A DNA stretch of 64,000 nucleotides from NCBI GenBank assembly GCA_001599595.1, contig BCHH01000010.1, positions 1,557,035 through 1,621,034 on the forward strand. Reading direction: 5' to 3'. The stretch is from Beverwykella pulmonaria. Its lineage: Eukaryota; Ascomycota; Dothideomycetes; Pleosporales; Melanommataceae. Positions 52,880 through 64,000 of the stretch are shown here, piece after piece. Under the pieces are notes generated by a model, which saw only the letters and a list, made by a program, of their open reading frames with translations, did no database searches and was not told where the DNA came from. Made by a program: the position numbers and the translations under genes. Within the stretch, counting starts at the first letter, position 1; each line of letters starts with the position of its first letter.

Positions 52880-55800
52880 CTAACGACGAGTTGCCTCTAT
52901 GGCTTTATCTAGCCCCACAATCCTTAGACTCTTGCCACGGCCGAGCTTGCCGTTCATGAGTCCAGCAGCAGGAATCAGGTTATCATCCCAGAACCTGAAG
53001 ACGGACTTCATGTCCCTGGGAACGCCCTCGAGAACCACGGTGGTGACGGGCATAAAAGGTCTATCATCTTCGGAGACCGCGAGAATGCTGTACTCTTGTG
53101 CGAAGAGGAGAGCTGTGGAGAAGGCAGCAGACTGGCTGTGCGAAAGGGAGCCGACAATACTACGATGAATTAGATGTGCCCTTCTGAGAAAGTACGGACC
53201 AGCTTACATATATATATCAAAGAAGGCATCAAGCACATATATGTACTCAGGCTCCAAGTCGCGCTGGCAGAACGGCATAATTTCTACCACCTTTGTCGTT
53301 GCAGGTGGAAGTGGCGACCTCGGTGTAATAGGCGTCTGTGGGCGTTCAGTTGGCTTCTCTCCGGAAAACATGTGCCACGAAGGCCGGCGCAGCAGAGGCG
53401 GGAAGAACGAGCTCACCTGCAGCCCTTGTCCCCATCCGTATGATCCTTGCTGCTGTTCGATTCTGAATAACCGTACTCGATATTTCTCCGCGGTGGCCTT
53501 GTAACGCCAATGATCGGCCGACCTGGGAATTGCTGGCAACTTTCCTTTCGAGCCAGTCGCAGTCTCACTTGGTGGAAAGATGGTAAACAGCTCTGGAGGC
53601 TCGGATCCTTCGTCGACTTCCACAAGTTCACCCGTCGTAGTGAGGTCCATACCCATTAGGCGGGCGCCTGATAGCTCTTCTGCTGAACACCCTCTGCCTT
53701 TCCAGAGGAATATTTTGCCCGTGTTCGTTGATATGATGTATGTAAACCCAGAGCACAGACTCTTCAGGGAGAAATCCACCTCGTCAAACGCAATATGGCC
53801 CAAGTGACGGCGCCCGCAAAGCATGTATTCCTTCGAGGCCGGGCGGGATCCACGTCGCGTGAGAACGATGCCACCTAGAGCCTCAAAGAAATTCGGAGTT
53901 TCCTTCCCTTGACGCAGAATAATAAGCTTTCCTTGGTTTTGCTTTGCAGCATTGCGTCCAAACAACTGGGCATCTTCAAGTGTAGCTTCGGCTACACCAT
54001 TACCTGACCAGAGATATACTTCTGTGGTCCTTGCTCCCTTGGAATCTCCGAAAACATGAGTGCAAAGATACATTGAATCTTGGTACAGAACGTGTTCTTC
54101 TTGCATGGGCACTTCTATAAATTTTCCATCTCCCGTGATCTCCTGAATTTGTTTACGGAGTGTCCGGATTTTACTACTAGGGCCAAGATCTAGCGGCGGG
54201 CTCTGCAAAATCTCTATGGAATTGATGTTTCCGGGGAGCTCGCCAGTCGTTACGGGAGGTTCGTCGAAGAAACCCCCAAAGACGTCGTCTGATTTTGGCA
54301 AAATAGGTAATGCTTTGAAGGGCTCGGACTGGGGCCTATCTCCATGCGCTGGTGGTGTTGCAGGAAGAGCTTTCGCGGAGAAAGACTGCATTGGGCTCGA
54401 CTCCCTTGACCGCGCCGCAACAAGACCACCAAAGCTACCGAAGCTACCCAATCCAAGACCAATGGGTTTCGGCTTGGGCTTTTGCGCTTGTGGTTTTGCT
54501 TGGACCGCCTCCACAGGCTCTGATGAGCGGACAAGTCCAGCGCTTTCCATCATTGCTTGTTCATCAGCTCTTGTGGGCAACTTGATGGGAGACTTCGGTT
54601 TCGTGGACGTTGGCGAAGAAGCCGACTGCCGGCTCCACAACGCGGAAGCACTCCTCACAGAAAAGCTCGACTTCTCTGGTGATGGAGTATCATTGGCTGG
54701 TGAAACTGCTGGATTTGGGGGTGAAATTTCCTTGAGAGTAGATTTTGACTCAACCGGATCCTCGGGTTTCGATGGTGGAGTGGGCAATGGCCGTGCCGAT
54801 TTGACTACGGAAACTCCTGGTGATGGCGATGCCGATATGGGCGTCTCGATAACTTCGGGATTAGTTGGCTTCCTCAGCGGTAGAGAAACCTCAGAAGAGG
54901 CCTTTCTGTCCTTTTCGAGTGACGCAGGTTTCCTCGGTAGTTCTGGAGAAGGAGATTTCTCCAGCTTCCGTGACAATTCTGGGGACTTGGCCGGTGTTGC
55001 GGGTTTTACTGTGAGTGACTCTCGTGCTGGTGTCCTTGTCACTGGTGGTTCCTCTGAAAATTTAGCTGGAGTCTCGGGTTTGGGCTTGAGCGATTCTCGC
55101 GATAGTGTCCGTGTTACTGGTGGGTCCTCAAGAGATTTGACAGGTGTTGCAAGTCTAGCCTTAAAAGACTCTCGCGACGCCGTTCGCATCATTGGTGGTT
55201 CTTCTGAAGACTTGACTGGCGTTGCAGGTTTAGGCTTGAATGGTTCTCGCGCCGGGGTGCGTGTTACTGGTTGTTCCTCTGAAATCTTGTCAGTTTTGGA
55301 AATTTCATTGCTCGGAAGAACGTGGTCGGCCTTGACGAGCGGGATGGCAGCAACTGGAGCTACCTTTTGAGAGGTCTCTTCGGGTTGGGCAGCGGCCTGT
55401 TTTGAGGCTGGTGCTCGCCTCTTGGGCCCTCGAGCTCGGCCTTTGGTTATGTGAGTCAGTTCCGGAGCCGGTCCTTTCTTGTCTTCTTCACCAGATTTTG
55501 CTGTCGTCTCGTTGGGAGTGCTGCCCGACGATGATGAGTTGGCTGAAGCAGGAGGCGGTCCCCGAGCTAAGATGCCAGCAAGTCCAGGGTTGAAACGATC
55601 CGCAAACTTGTTAGATTTAGGAGGCTCTTTAGAAGCGAATGTGGGGGCTGGCTGTATCTGCTTCTCTGGAACAATGGGCTTGCTATGCCGAAGACTCTTC
55701 TGGCGCGCAATCGCTTCCGGCGTGCTCGCCTCCGGTTCCTTTACTGGCGCTGGATTGCTGATACTCTCAGATCTGCCACCAAGTGTCTTGCGTTTAGCGA

Positions 55801-58278
55801 TTGCCTCTGGTGTGGGTGCTGGCTCAGAAGAGCTGTCCGCTTTTTTATGAGCAGCTGAACCCACTTCCTGAGCTTTGGCTAGCATAGCTGCTTTTTTGGA
55901 TACAATACTGTCTCTAAACTCGTCGCGGCGAACAGAAGGTTTAGGGCCTCCTGTGAGGGTCAGGCCCTGCTTTCCACGCAAAATGTTGTCCTTCAACACA
56001 TCGGGAGCAACGTAGTTCTTCGTTTCCGTCTTTTTCAGCCGCCCAAAGACGTTCGCTAACTCTGACACCGAATCCTTCTTAGGCGCTTCTGATGTACCTG
56101 GTGGGCCTTGTCGGGATCGCAAGCTAGCGCGGAAGTCCTTCTTGGGTGGAGTGTCTGGTTTGGCTTTCGTTTGTGGCAGAGGCAGCGGTGATTCTTTCGG
56201 GAAGCGTGAATTGAATGGTATTGGCTTTGAGCTAGCTGGAGCGGGGGCATCCGCAGATGTTTCCATTGCGTCTTTTGATAGCAATTGATCTCCTGGTTTA
56301 TCAACCGCCTCTTTAGCAGGGATGGATGGCTTGGGAGACGGCACAGGTTTCGGTTTTGGTGAGGGTTGCACTTGCTCCGCGGACTCTTCCTTCTTAGGAG
56401 GGCTAGCGTTAGGGAGAATGGTAGGTTCCTCCGTTTTGGGCAATTCAGATTTGCGAAACTCGGCAAGCTCGTCTTTCTTCGGTGACTCAGGCCTGCGAAA
56501 GCCGCGAAAATCGTCCTTGAAAGGGGATTCAGGCCTACGAAAGTTGGAAGGTTCGTCCTTCTTGGGGGACTCGGGTCTACGAAGACCAGCGGGTTTCAAC
56601 TGCACATCCTTGAACGGCGACGACCGACCAGAAGTGGTGGTATCGGCATGCGGGCTGTGGACAGGGCCGTCCTTGCCCAGGTCAACGCTGCTACGCTGCT
56701 GTTTGGCGCGATTGATCTCGGCCATCCATGACGGCTGTTGTGGAGGCGGGAGCATGGGCTTTGGAGATTCGGGCTTCTTCAACGCGCTCTCCAACCAGCT
56801 CGATTTGGTAGGACTCCATCGCTTCGATGGGCTCGGAGGCGACGTCTCCTCTTGAGGCTGATTGCTTTCGCTAAACGTCGAAGCCACGGACTTGCTTCGA
56901 TTGTGGTGAGGTAGTGCAGGCTTGACGAATTCGTGCTTTGGCACGCTGTCCTTATCCACGGCATCCTTAGTGAAGGCGAGGTTGTTGGAGCTCGATCCAG
57001 GGCGTGAGGAAGGCTCCATCGAGTTGTCTCTGCTCAGACTGCTTGGCCTCGATTCTGGCTTCGACAGAGTCCCGTACGCGCTGAGTGCGACGCTTCCACG
57101 GTTGTTCAAAGTAGAGTTCTGTCTGGTCAGACCTTGAGGGGTCTGTGTACTCCACCTCTTGTTCACACTATCGCTACGCTTGAGCATGGCACTTTGTACG
57201 AAGCCACCCATGCCCTTGGTTGGAGACGCAGGGCGGTCAGTGCGTTCGGGTGAGATGCGCCCTTGTGTCGGCGACATTGCCAATGCCCGTCCTGAAGCAG
57301 GCTGATCTCCCTCCTCAATGGACGACGCTTGTTCAGACGGCGGAGCAAACTTTTGTGAGTCCAGCATAGGCAGAGGCGATCTGATCCTTCGGCTTGGCTC
57401 GGTGTCACCGCTTGACGCGGACAAGCTAGCAGAGAATCGGCCAGAGTCAGCCCGCGGGGGTGGGTTGGAACCAAACCTTTCTGGCGGGCTAGATGCCTCT
57501 AGATCTGGTGTCGGGTCGCGAGACATGCCCGGCAGCTGCCTTTTCCCAGATGCAGGCACCACATCAGCGATGTTGTCTTCCTGGCTCCGCCTTAACGCGG
57601 CCGACCCTATGCCACGATCTGACGTCTGCTTGAACCAATCCGGGTTCTTCGCGCCGAGGGATTGGGCGATTTGTTGTCTCGAGACACCCGTGTCGGCGGG
57701 AGAGGCGGGTTCGGGGGTGTCGCGTGGTGAGCCGGCGGCACTCTTGTCTGGCGATTGTGACCTGGAGAGAGGTCTTCGTGCGCTTCCTGATTGCGGCCTC
57801 TGTTGCCATGAGAGGGTGCCGGAGCGTCTCAGCGCTGCGGCATTGGGGGTTGGCTTTTTCGGCTCGTTATCCTCCAAAATGTGCGCTGGGGAGCTGGTAA
57901 GCTTCTGCAGGGAGTCATCGCGGGCACTCTGCTGGGTCGGCGCGTTCATCGTGGGCGTGGGCGTGTCGAGGGCCTTTTCCTGCACGTCTCGAGGGGAGTC
58001 TGTTGTGGAGCGCAGTGATTGTGGCGTTGACGGTTTGTCCGGACTGAGACTTCGAGCCCTTTCTGTGACGCAGGCAATCAGCAGAGCCCAAACATGGCCA
58101 AAAAAGGGGATACGCTGTTTCGTCCCGGCATACCTGCTCTGCGTGCGAGTCGTTCGCTGCGGCCCTGTATGATTTCTTCTTCGAGCTTTCGAACACGCTC
58201 AGCGTCCTGCTGATCTCGCTCCTCGCCCAGCTGCCGTATGCGCTGCACGAACTCGCTGGGGTCTAGTTCTTGTGACAT
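52880..58278 (-). CDS. DUF4045-gelsolin repeat protein, 1759 aa
   Basis: Exons 58278-58134, 58062-53208 and 53159-52880. The head MSQELDPSEFVQRIRQLGEE is a short coiled coil; an intron joins it to the main exon. DUF4045-type landmarks follow: GAKNPDWFKQTSDRGIGSAA and RQLPGMSRDPTPDLE. The next 1000 residues are disordered and Pro/Ser/Lys-rich with two internal repeat series. Actin-severing-type gelsolin domains end the protein: IRTLRKQIQEITGDGKFIEV, YLCTHVFGDSKGARTTEVYLW, SGFTYIISTNTGKIFLWKGR and, across the last intron, EYIYVLDAFFDIYIIVGSLS. A role in cortical actin or polar growth is likely from the family, but this fusion is little studied. An actin-regulating function is inference. Confidence 0.9.
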
Positions 58279-58734
58279 GACGACGTTGGAAGGGTGGGTA
58301 AACACGCCAGGTCGCCGTGCAACAAGACAATGCGCGAGGGTGAGTGGTCGGAAGCGAATGGCAATCCCTGGACCGACTCGAAGTCGTCGTGACGGCAGGT
58401 CGGTGCACTCGGCTAGCTCGTGGCCAAAGCGTTCAGCATCAGATCAACACCCCAGGAAGTTTCATCAATTTTGAAACGCGAAGACGGCCGGGCAAAATCG
58501 ACCTCGAGGACACACGGACACAATCGATAAAGGCTTGCGAGAAATTGGCGGTCGATGCTTTGTTTACGCGCATGTTTTCCTCCTTGTATTGCAACCACCC
58601 CCTGCAACGCTGGAACTAAAGCCTTGGAAACCATGGATCTGACCGTGATACTTTTATTAGCCTCACAGGTTTGCCCCTTGCAGCCATGCGCACCGCCCCA
58701 ACAATTGCATCCAGGCACCAGACCGGCCAGTCAA

Positions 58735-59549
58735 TCAGTACAAGAAAAGCCTTGCCTTCGCGTCCTGCACCACCCACTGAAGCCCCTCTTGCAGGTTCAT
58801 CCCCGTTATCGCACTGCAGGCCATGATGGTCCACTTGTGTGTTTTGATCGCGTCCAGCCGAAGTCCCTGTGCAACGTCAACATCAGCTGCACAACGCTTA
58901 CCGTCCCCGTTTCTTTTTGCTTACTTCGCGAACCTCGTCCTCTGTCATGGATCCAGATACATCGCTTTTGTTCTTGAAGACTAACAAGCTGGCTCCCATC
59001 AGGCGCTAGAAGCGGGTCAGCGGATGCATGTCGCGTGTCTCCTAGGCACACACCTCTTCCTGAAGGAGACCCGCCAGCTCCTGGCGACAATCATCGATCC
59101 GCCCGCGATCTGTGGCGTCAACTACCCAGATGAGCGCGTCTGTTTTTTCGAAGTAGTTCTTCCAGTACGTCCTCAGCGTCTTCTGGCCTCCAACGTCCCC
59201 TGCTTTCCCAGACGTATTAGTATGCACTTCTTTAGCTACTTGCCATGCGATACAGTACATATATTCAGCTTGTATCTTCACTTGTCAGACTTCTCGTCGC
59301 AGCAAAGATAGAGTCCATACATACCCGTCGTACTCGATGGTCTTAATGATGAATCCCAGAGTGGGGCTCACGCTGTATACATCCTCGTTCATGATCTTCT
59401 TTACGATGGTTGTCTTTCCCGCGGAGTCCAGACCCCTTCCATGCAGTTAGCCTTGGCGATTGCGCGACAAACATGAAGAGGAACACGCACAACATCAAAA
59501 TCCGCATCTCCTTGTCCTTCAACCGCGCTTTTCGTAGTATCGACAGCAT
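58735..59549 (-). CDS. ARL2: ARL2-like small GTPase (tubulin folding/microtubules)
   Basis: Six exons: 59549-59491, 59435-59325, 59275-59259, 59199-59054, 59005-58925 and 58866-58735, giving 181 residues. All junctions keep frame. The P-loop is G21-LDSA-G26-K27-T28, with S24 where ARL2 usually has N. Switch 1 is [18 protein letters not shown], switch 2 [20 protein letters not shown] and the base-specifying motif NKSD. The length and [20 protein letters not shown] point to ARL2 (yeast Cin4, fission yeast Alp41), which works with tubulin cofactors. Residue 2 is Leu, so there is no N-myristoylation site. Exon 3 is only 17 nt. It is divergent from the GNAT gene across about 300 bases. Confidence 0.92.
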
Positions 59550-59855
59550 TTTGTCTTGATTGTTGTTGGTTCGTTGTAGAATCCAGGCAGAAAGAAATGC
59601 TCGGTAGAAAGGTACCCGGTGCTCGGTTATACCTTCCGTTCTCAGCAACATGCATTCACAGTTCACGACATTCAGCAGCCCAGTGATCATTGCCAACGTC
59701 TTGCAATCACCGTCAGAGGTGCATCTAATAGACGCAAAATGAATTAGCATAGAATGTAGCGATTAATACGGTTTCGAGAGTTATTTGCTCTACCAGATAG
59801 CCAGCTCGATTCACAGAATCAATATATCTCAATTGAATATATTTTGAGTTGTCGG
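59550..59855. promoter_or_regulatory. divergent promoter region of ARL2 and GNAT genes
   Basis: Only about 305 bases separate the two start codons. It is AT-rich near 59820-59850 (ATATATCTC..ATATATTTTG). Confidence 0.4.
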
Positions 59856-60414
59856 ATGGTACCTTTGCCTGTACAAAATAAAAGGCAAAACGAAAAAAAA
59901 ATGAACTGGGCACTGCATGACCCAACTGTATTAGGCACGAAACACTGTGATTTGACCACTGAGAAGATTGTCGGCTTTACCTTCATGGACGATAATTACG
60001 ACGAAGGAAGTATGCATCGCTACGCCTTCGATATGGAAATGAACATGCATCCAGATTACATGCGTCGTGGAACCGAATCATGTCTACTTGACAAGATGCT
60101 TGAAACAGTCAATAATGGCTACAAGTTTCGCGGCGGCTTCGATTGGATTTGCAGCGGTCCATACTTAAAATATGGCGCTACGCAGATAGTAAAGACTATC
60201 AACCTCATTGTGTCGCATGTGAAAGGAGTTTCCGCGGAGACTAATTGGATCGGCACCTTCCTCAAGTCATTCAACTTCCGCAGAGCCAATCATACCTACA
60301 ATATGGGCTACAAGAACAGGAAAATGTAAGAGTTCCCAACTCAAGATCTCCAAAGCTGTGCTAACCCAAGATAGCGTCGACAGCTTTATCTTCCAACATC
60401 TTACAGTTGAGTAG
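59856..60414 (+). CDS. GNAT-fold N-acetyltransferase-like protein
   Basis: Exons 59856-60325 and 60375-60414 (49-nt intron, GTAAGA..GATAG) give 169 residues from the ATG MVPLPVQNKRQNEKK. The acetyl-CoA-binding part is VGFTFMDDNYDEG, then YAFDMEMNMHPDYMRRGTES, then CLLDKMLETV: a beta-4 strand followed by R-R-G-T and helix alpha-3. The tail gives FLKSFNFRRANHTYNMGYKN and IVDSFIFQHLTVE, the usual late strand pair of fungal GNATs. The N-terminal helices are short compared with other members, so the gene may have lost or hidden its first exon. The substrate is unknown. Confidence 0.65.
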
Positions 60415-61443
60415 GTCGATCCCCCACGCTAGGCCGTCGGCTCTTCTTTACTGGTGGTAAGTTTCCATTAGTGCCATACTCTCTGAATATAACTGAAAAG
60501 TCCGCAACTTACAGCCGTTCGCACAACACCTTCATTTCAGCAAATCACATCTAGTCCATGCCAGTATAAATCTTGTTGCTTGGACTATCGTCTGCGACAT
60601 GCACAGAACGTTCACCAAAACCGCTCGAATCTCCTCTTTCCAATCCTTGTCTTACAATCGCGTCAGATATTTGATGGTTCCTTGGTCCCCATTTTCAGAT
60701 TGATCATCATCTTCCTTTTCTTTGCTTCATCTTTTATTTATTGCTTTACCATACCTTGGCATGGATACGGATCTTTTGAGAGATGGCGAATGGGCGTCTG
60801 CATTTACACATGGTCACAAAGGCATTCCTGCCTCTTTTCTTGGGATTTAAGCGAGCTTTGTCAGACTATACCTTTCTACTTACCTGGCCGGTGACTATGG
60901 TAGGCCTTTTTACAGCATCTCGGGATGGCAAGGGCGTGTAGCATAACTTGCAAAGACAAAAGCGACTGATTGACTACAGGTCATATCTGAACTGTTCCTG
61001 TGATGCTACTGGTGATATATATACTAGACTTTAGAGCTAGGCATTGAGCTACGAGCCTTTGACTTGGAATGTGCTGAGCCAACTCACCCAACTTGCAGAG
61101 AAGATCTCCACTCTCCCTCCCCGCCTTGTCCCTGTCCATATCTGGACTAATGAGCAAGCAAGCGTTGAGGACATGGAATCAACTTGTGTGAATCAATTCG
61201 AATCCAGAGGTAGCAGGCGAGATATTGTGTTTTCCTTCCACGGGGCCACCAGAAAAAGACTTATCCCTGAACGCCCGTCGGCCTGCAAGACTCCCACACG
61301 CGAAAGTAATAAGCCTGGTTCGCCCCAGAGACAGAAGATGGAAAGGTAACTAGCCCTCCAACTACGCCTCCCTACTACCCTTCCCAACTCCCATACCTCC
61401 CGTCAGCACCTCGGTCTCTTTTTTTACACTTCGCTCTGCTCAC
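60415..61443. other. convergent spacer between GNAT and YSH1 genes
   Basis: About 1 kb. Plus-strand frames at 60580-60894 and 61044-61349 lack an ATG start or family features and are not called. Confidence 0.4.
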
Positions 61444-63927
61444 TCAAGCCCACAGTCCACTGACCGTCTCCACGCCCCTCTCCACGACCGCCTTGACCCT
61501 CGCCTTGAGTGCCGCACTCGCACACTCAACGTCCAAATCCTCCAGCCACACTTTGGCTACATACTTATCGAACCTGATCTCGATTCCGGGCACCGGAATG
61601 CCTAGATTATGCAGTCTCTTCAGCTCCGCTTTGTCAGCCGCGGAGAGATCCGGGGGCGGGGTCGTGGAGGAGGGGAGTGTGGCTACAGAGATGGGGGGGT
61701 TAGATGAGATAACGGTGGAAGGGGGTGCGGGGGCGGTACCGTCAGTAGTTGGGATGGTGGAGGTGGAGTTGCGGGGTATGGGGATCGGGTGGATGGTGTC
61801 GGCGCCGAATTGCGCTTCGAGGAAGAGGAAGAGGCGTGCGAGGCGCGTTGAGGGGTCGGGAGTTCGGTGCGGGTTGGGTTGTTTGAAACGGTGGGTTAGG
61901 GTGGAGGTGGAGGGTGGGGGGGAGTGGGAGTGAGAGCGAGATGACTCTATATTTGGGCCGGATTAGTATTGGACAGAAATGGGTGGATGATAGGGCGGTG
62001 ATGGGGATGGGAAGATGGGGTGAACTCACGTCTCACAGCGGCGGGACTGCTCTCAACCGTAAACAGCACTGCGAGCACCGCATCCGCAATCCCATCGTTG
62101 ATCATGTTGCCCTCCCACTCGACCTCTACCCTGCCTCCGGGGTTACAAATCACAGTCACGCAATCCATGACCGTGAAGGCCGTGCTGCTCCGCTCCACCT
62201 CTTCGTCCGCATCCTCCTCTTTGTGCATCCCATTTCCGTTAACATTGACTTCTTTCCCGTTGATGGCAGTGTCGGTGATCTTTGATTCTTTGATCGCGCC
62301 GAATGTGCCCTCCAGCGCCCATCGGATGAGCGATATTCCTGCGGCGGAGAGGGTAAGGTGTTGACGGCAGACGATTGTTGTGGTGGTGAGGCCAGCATAC
62401 TCCTTCAGGTCCTCAGGCGCCATGAGGGAGATCTTGAAGTCGTTTTGTATGAGGACGCCGGTAATATACTGATCCTGAGCCTCATCCTCACTATCGTCGT
62501 CCTCGCCACCTTCGGCCTTGACCTTGTGCGGCAGCGGTGGCGGGATCGAGGCTAGCTTTCCGACCACCTTGGCAATTTTGTCCGTCTTGAAGGGGATGCG
62601 TAGTTCTTCGCAGTTTGCTGGGGAGTAGATTTTGGTAGGGATGGCTTTGTGCGCGTTAAAGCTGAGGAGCTTGGATTTGAGACGCGTCATGTTGCCCTTT
62701 TCGCCGTGGACTAGAATCTGCAAGGCGGTCAGTTTGGGGCTCACTTCACTTCACTTCGCCTGACGTGCAAACGGCGACCGGGATGAGAGGCTTACCACTA
62801 CCGGTGCTGCGACTTCTTGCACGAAATCCATGTTCTCCTTCCCGTCCACGTGAGCCGCGAAACTGAACTCCTGGACACTGCAGCGGCGCGGAATCATGAT
62901 CTGCTCCCCTTCTTTCTGGCCTGGCCGGCGCGCATTGTTATTCGATCTGGTTGTGATGGCCGGAATCGTCTCAGGCTCGTGGACAATTTGCTTTGCCATC
63001 GTACCCTCAACCGAGTAACCAGTAATGACAACGCCATTCCGCGGATCAGGGGCCCATCTTTCGAGCAGCTCTCGCGATGTACCGGACTGGAGCATACCCG
63101 GCGACGCCAACATGACGCATCCGCCCATGTCGTCAAAACGCTCGAGACTCTTCAAACTACGCACAAATCGGAAGTCCCAGGGCCCCCCTTTGCCCACATC
63201 ACCAGCCGCTTCAGCTTCTGCCATGCGTTCTCGAAAGATGCGCTTGATGTTGTCGTTCATGGCCGAGACGTACGTCTGATAGACGACCATGCATTTTCGC
63301 GCCAGACTGGAGTTGTAGTAGATGGGGATCTTCTGGTACTCTGGATGTTTCGCCCAGTACTCGTCCAGGATCAAGAGAAGTTCCTGGGCGCGGCCGAGGG
63401 CGAAGACGGGAAGGAGCGCTCGACCGCCACGGTTCAGGATGTCGGTGATGGCTTTCATGAGCTGTGTTTCTCGCTGAAGACGGGGCGTGTGTGTGGAGAT
63501 GCCGAAAGTAGACTCGGTGATGAGCACGTCAATTTTCACGTCTTTGGGAACGGCGGCGGAGACCAGATGTCTATCATCTTCTCGTGAGTAGTCTCCGGTG
63601 AACATGATCTTCAGGCCTGCGATCTCGATGAGAAACATAGCCGCGCCTAGCACGTGGCCTGCTGGGTATGGGGTTATTCGTATGCCGGAGATGGTGTGCG
63701 TGGTGTAGAAGTCTATGGCCTCGATGCTCGGGAATGTGTTGAGGTGGTCGGCCTCGGTGTACATCTGGACTTTGGTTTCGGAGGAGCTCGAGATATTTCC
63801 GACGCGGACCGAGTCCTGGGTCAGCCATTTGTAGATTGCCTTTGTGGGATGGGTCATGAAGACGCGGCCTTTGAAGTTGGTCTTTGCGAGAACGTAGGGC
63901 AGCGAGGCAGCATGGTCAATGTGGAAA
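61444..63927 (-). CDS. YSH1: CPSF73/Ysh1 pre-mRNA 3'-end endonuclease, 5' end beyond window
   Basis: Visible exons 63927-62796, 62717-62030 and 61946-61444 give 773 residues; 63928-64000 is intron and the start lies outside. The first visible residues FHIDHAASLPYV are the end of the H-x-H-x-D-H metal site of metallo-beta-lactamase nucleases. YPAGHVLGAAMFLIEIAGLK then IMFTGDYSREDDRHL gives motifs 3 and 4. The beta-CASP part has ALLPVFALGRAQELLLILDE, YNSSLARKCMVVYQTYVS, VMLASPGMLQSGTSRELL and FSFAAHVDGKENMDFV. The C-terminal CPSF100/73 interaction domain follows, with an acidic EDDDSEDEAQ loop and a Pro-rich SHSHSPPPSTST insert. Ysh1 makes the endonucleolytic cut at poly(A) sites before Pap1 acts. 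Confidence 0.95.
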
Positions 63928-64000
63928 CTGGGTCACTGTTAGCCGGGAGATCGAGGTCGCGTCGAGTAGGGCAGCGCTGGTAGATGGAGTTCATAGGGGC

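Noticed and set aside
54216..55370. Plus-strand frame of 384 codons inside the gelsolin gene
   Set aside because: Complement of the repetitive Pro/Ser/Lys region; its Gly/Ser pattern follows the repeats of the minus-strand gene.
61044..61349. Plus-strand frame of 101 codons between GNAT and YSH1
   Set aside because: It starts at TTG, has no early ATG and no recognised family. Composition alone is not enough.
1..64000. CRISPR arrays, operons, Shine-Dalgarno sites, riboswitches
   Set aside because: The window is fungal nuclear DNA with spliceosomal introns. No regularly spaced repeats were seen and bacterial signals do not apply.

Overview
The window is nuclear DNA of a filamentous ascomycete (Pezizomycotina). 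Genes lie on both strands, many carry one to seven short introns (about 45-90 nt, GT..AG, CTAAC-like branch sites), and the gene set is typical of the group: AA9 LPMO, CDF, MATE and P450 proteins, DUF7703, DUF4045-gelsolin, SDA1, DRS1, PAP1, YSH1, PIS1 and ARL2. No species can be named from the sequence. Three N bases, all in the repeat island, show that this is a draft assembly.

Layout. 1-4.6 kb: the tail of a TPR gene, a broken LaeA-like methyltransferase and an intact Rossmann-fold (NAD(P)-binding) gene. 4.6-13.3 kb: an AT-rich, gene-poor island with a decayed FAD-linked oxidoreductase, a Tc1/mariner-type element with long inverted termini, pogo/Fot1-type relics, an inverted repeat pair, and a second DDE element nested in one copy of a dispersed repeat. 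Inside this island, on the minus strand at 6935-7273, is a small two-exon gene for a secreted six-cysteine peptide of the plectasin (CS-alpha/beta defensin) type. It appears intact and is the most interesting item here. 14.3-21.2 kb: SDA1, an unrecognised gene relic, an APH-fold kinase and a Mn-type CDF transporter. 21.8-33.8 kb: fungal transcription factor, P450, DUF7703 membrane protein, MATE transporter, FMN split-barrel protein and an alpha/beta hydrolase. This block resembles a metabolite or detoxification neighbourhood but has no backbone synthase. 33.8-44.4 kb: 2H phosphoesterase, PAP1, DRS1, an atypical RBR protein and PIS1. 45-52 kb: a decayed Ser/Thr-rich gene, an Hsp70-like protein with a Pro/Gln-rich head, a tentative unrecognised gene and an AA9 LPMO. 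52.9-64 kb: a 1759-residue DUF4045-gelsolin protein, ARL2, a GNAT protein and YSH1, which runs off the right edge.

Working together. SDA1 and DRS1 both serve 60S ribosome assembly, and PAP1 and YSH1 both serve mRNA 3'-end formation. They are scattered, so shared control is not implied. The TF and P450 are divergent from one 1.3 kb intergenic region, which is the best candidate for a local regulatory unit. Exon boundaries were set by hand from splice signals, reading frame and family resemblance; spliced lengths were checked to be multiples of three.
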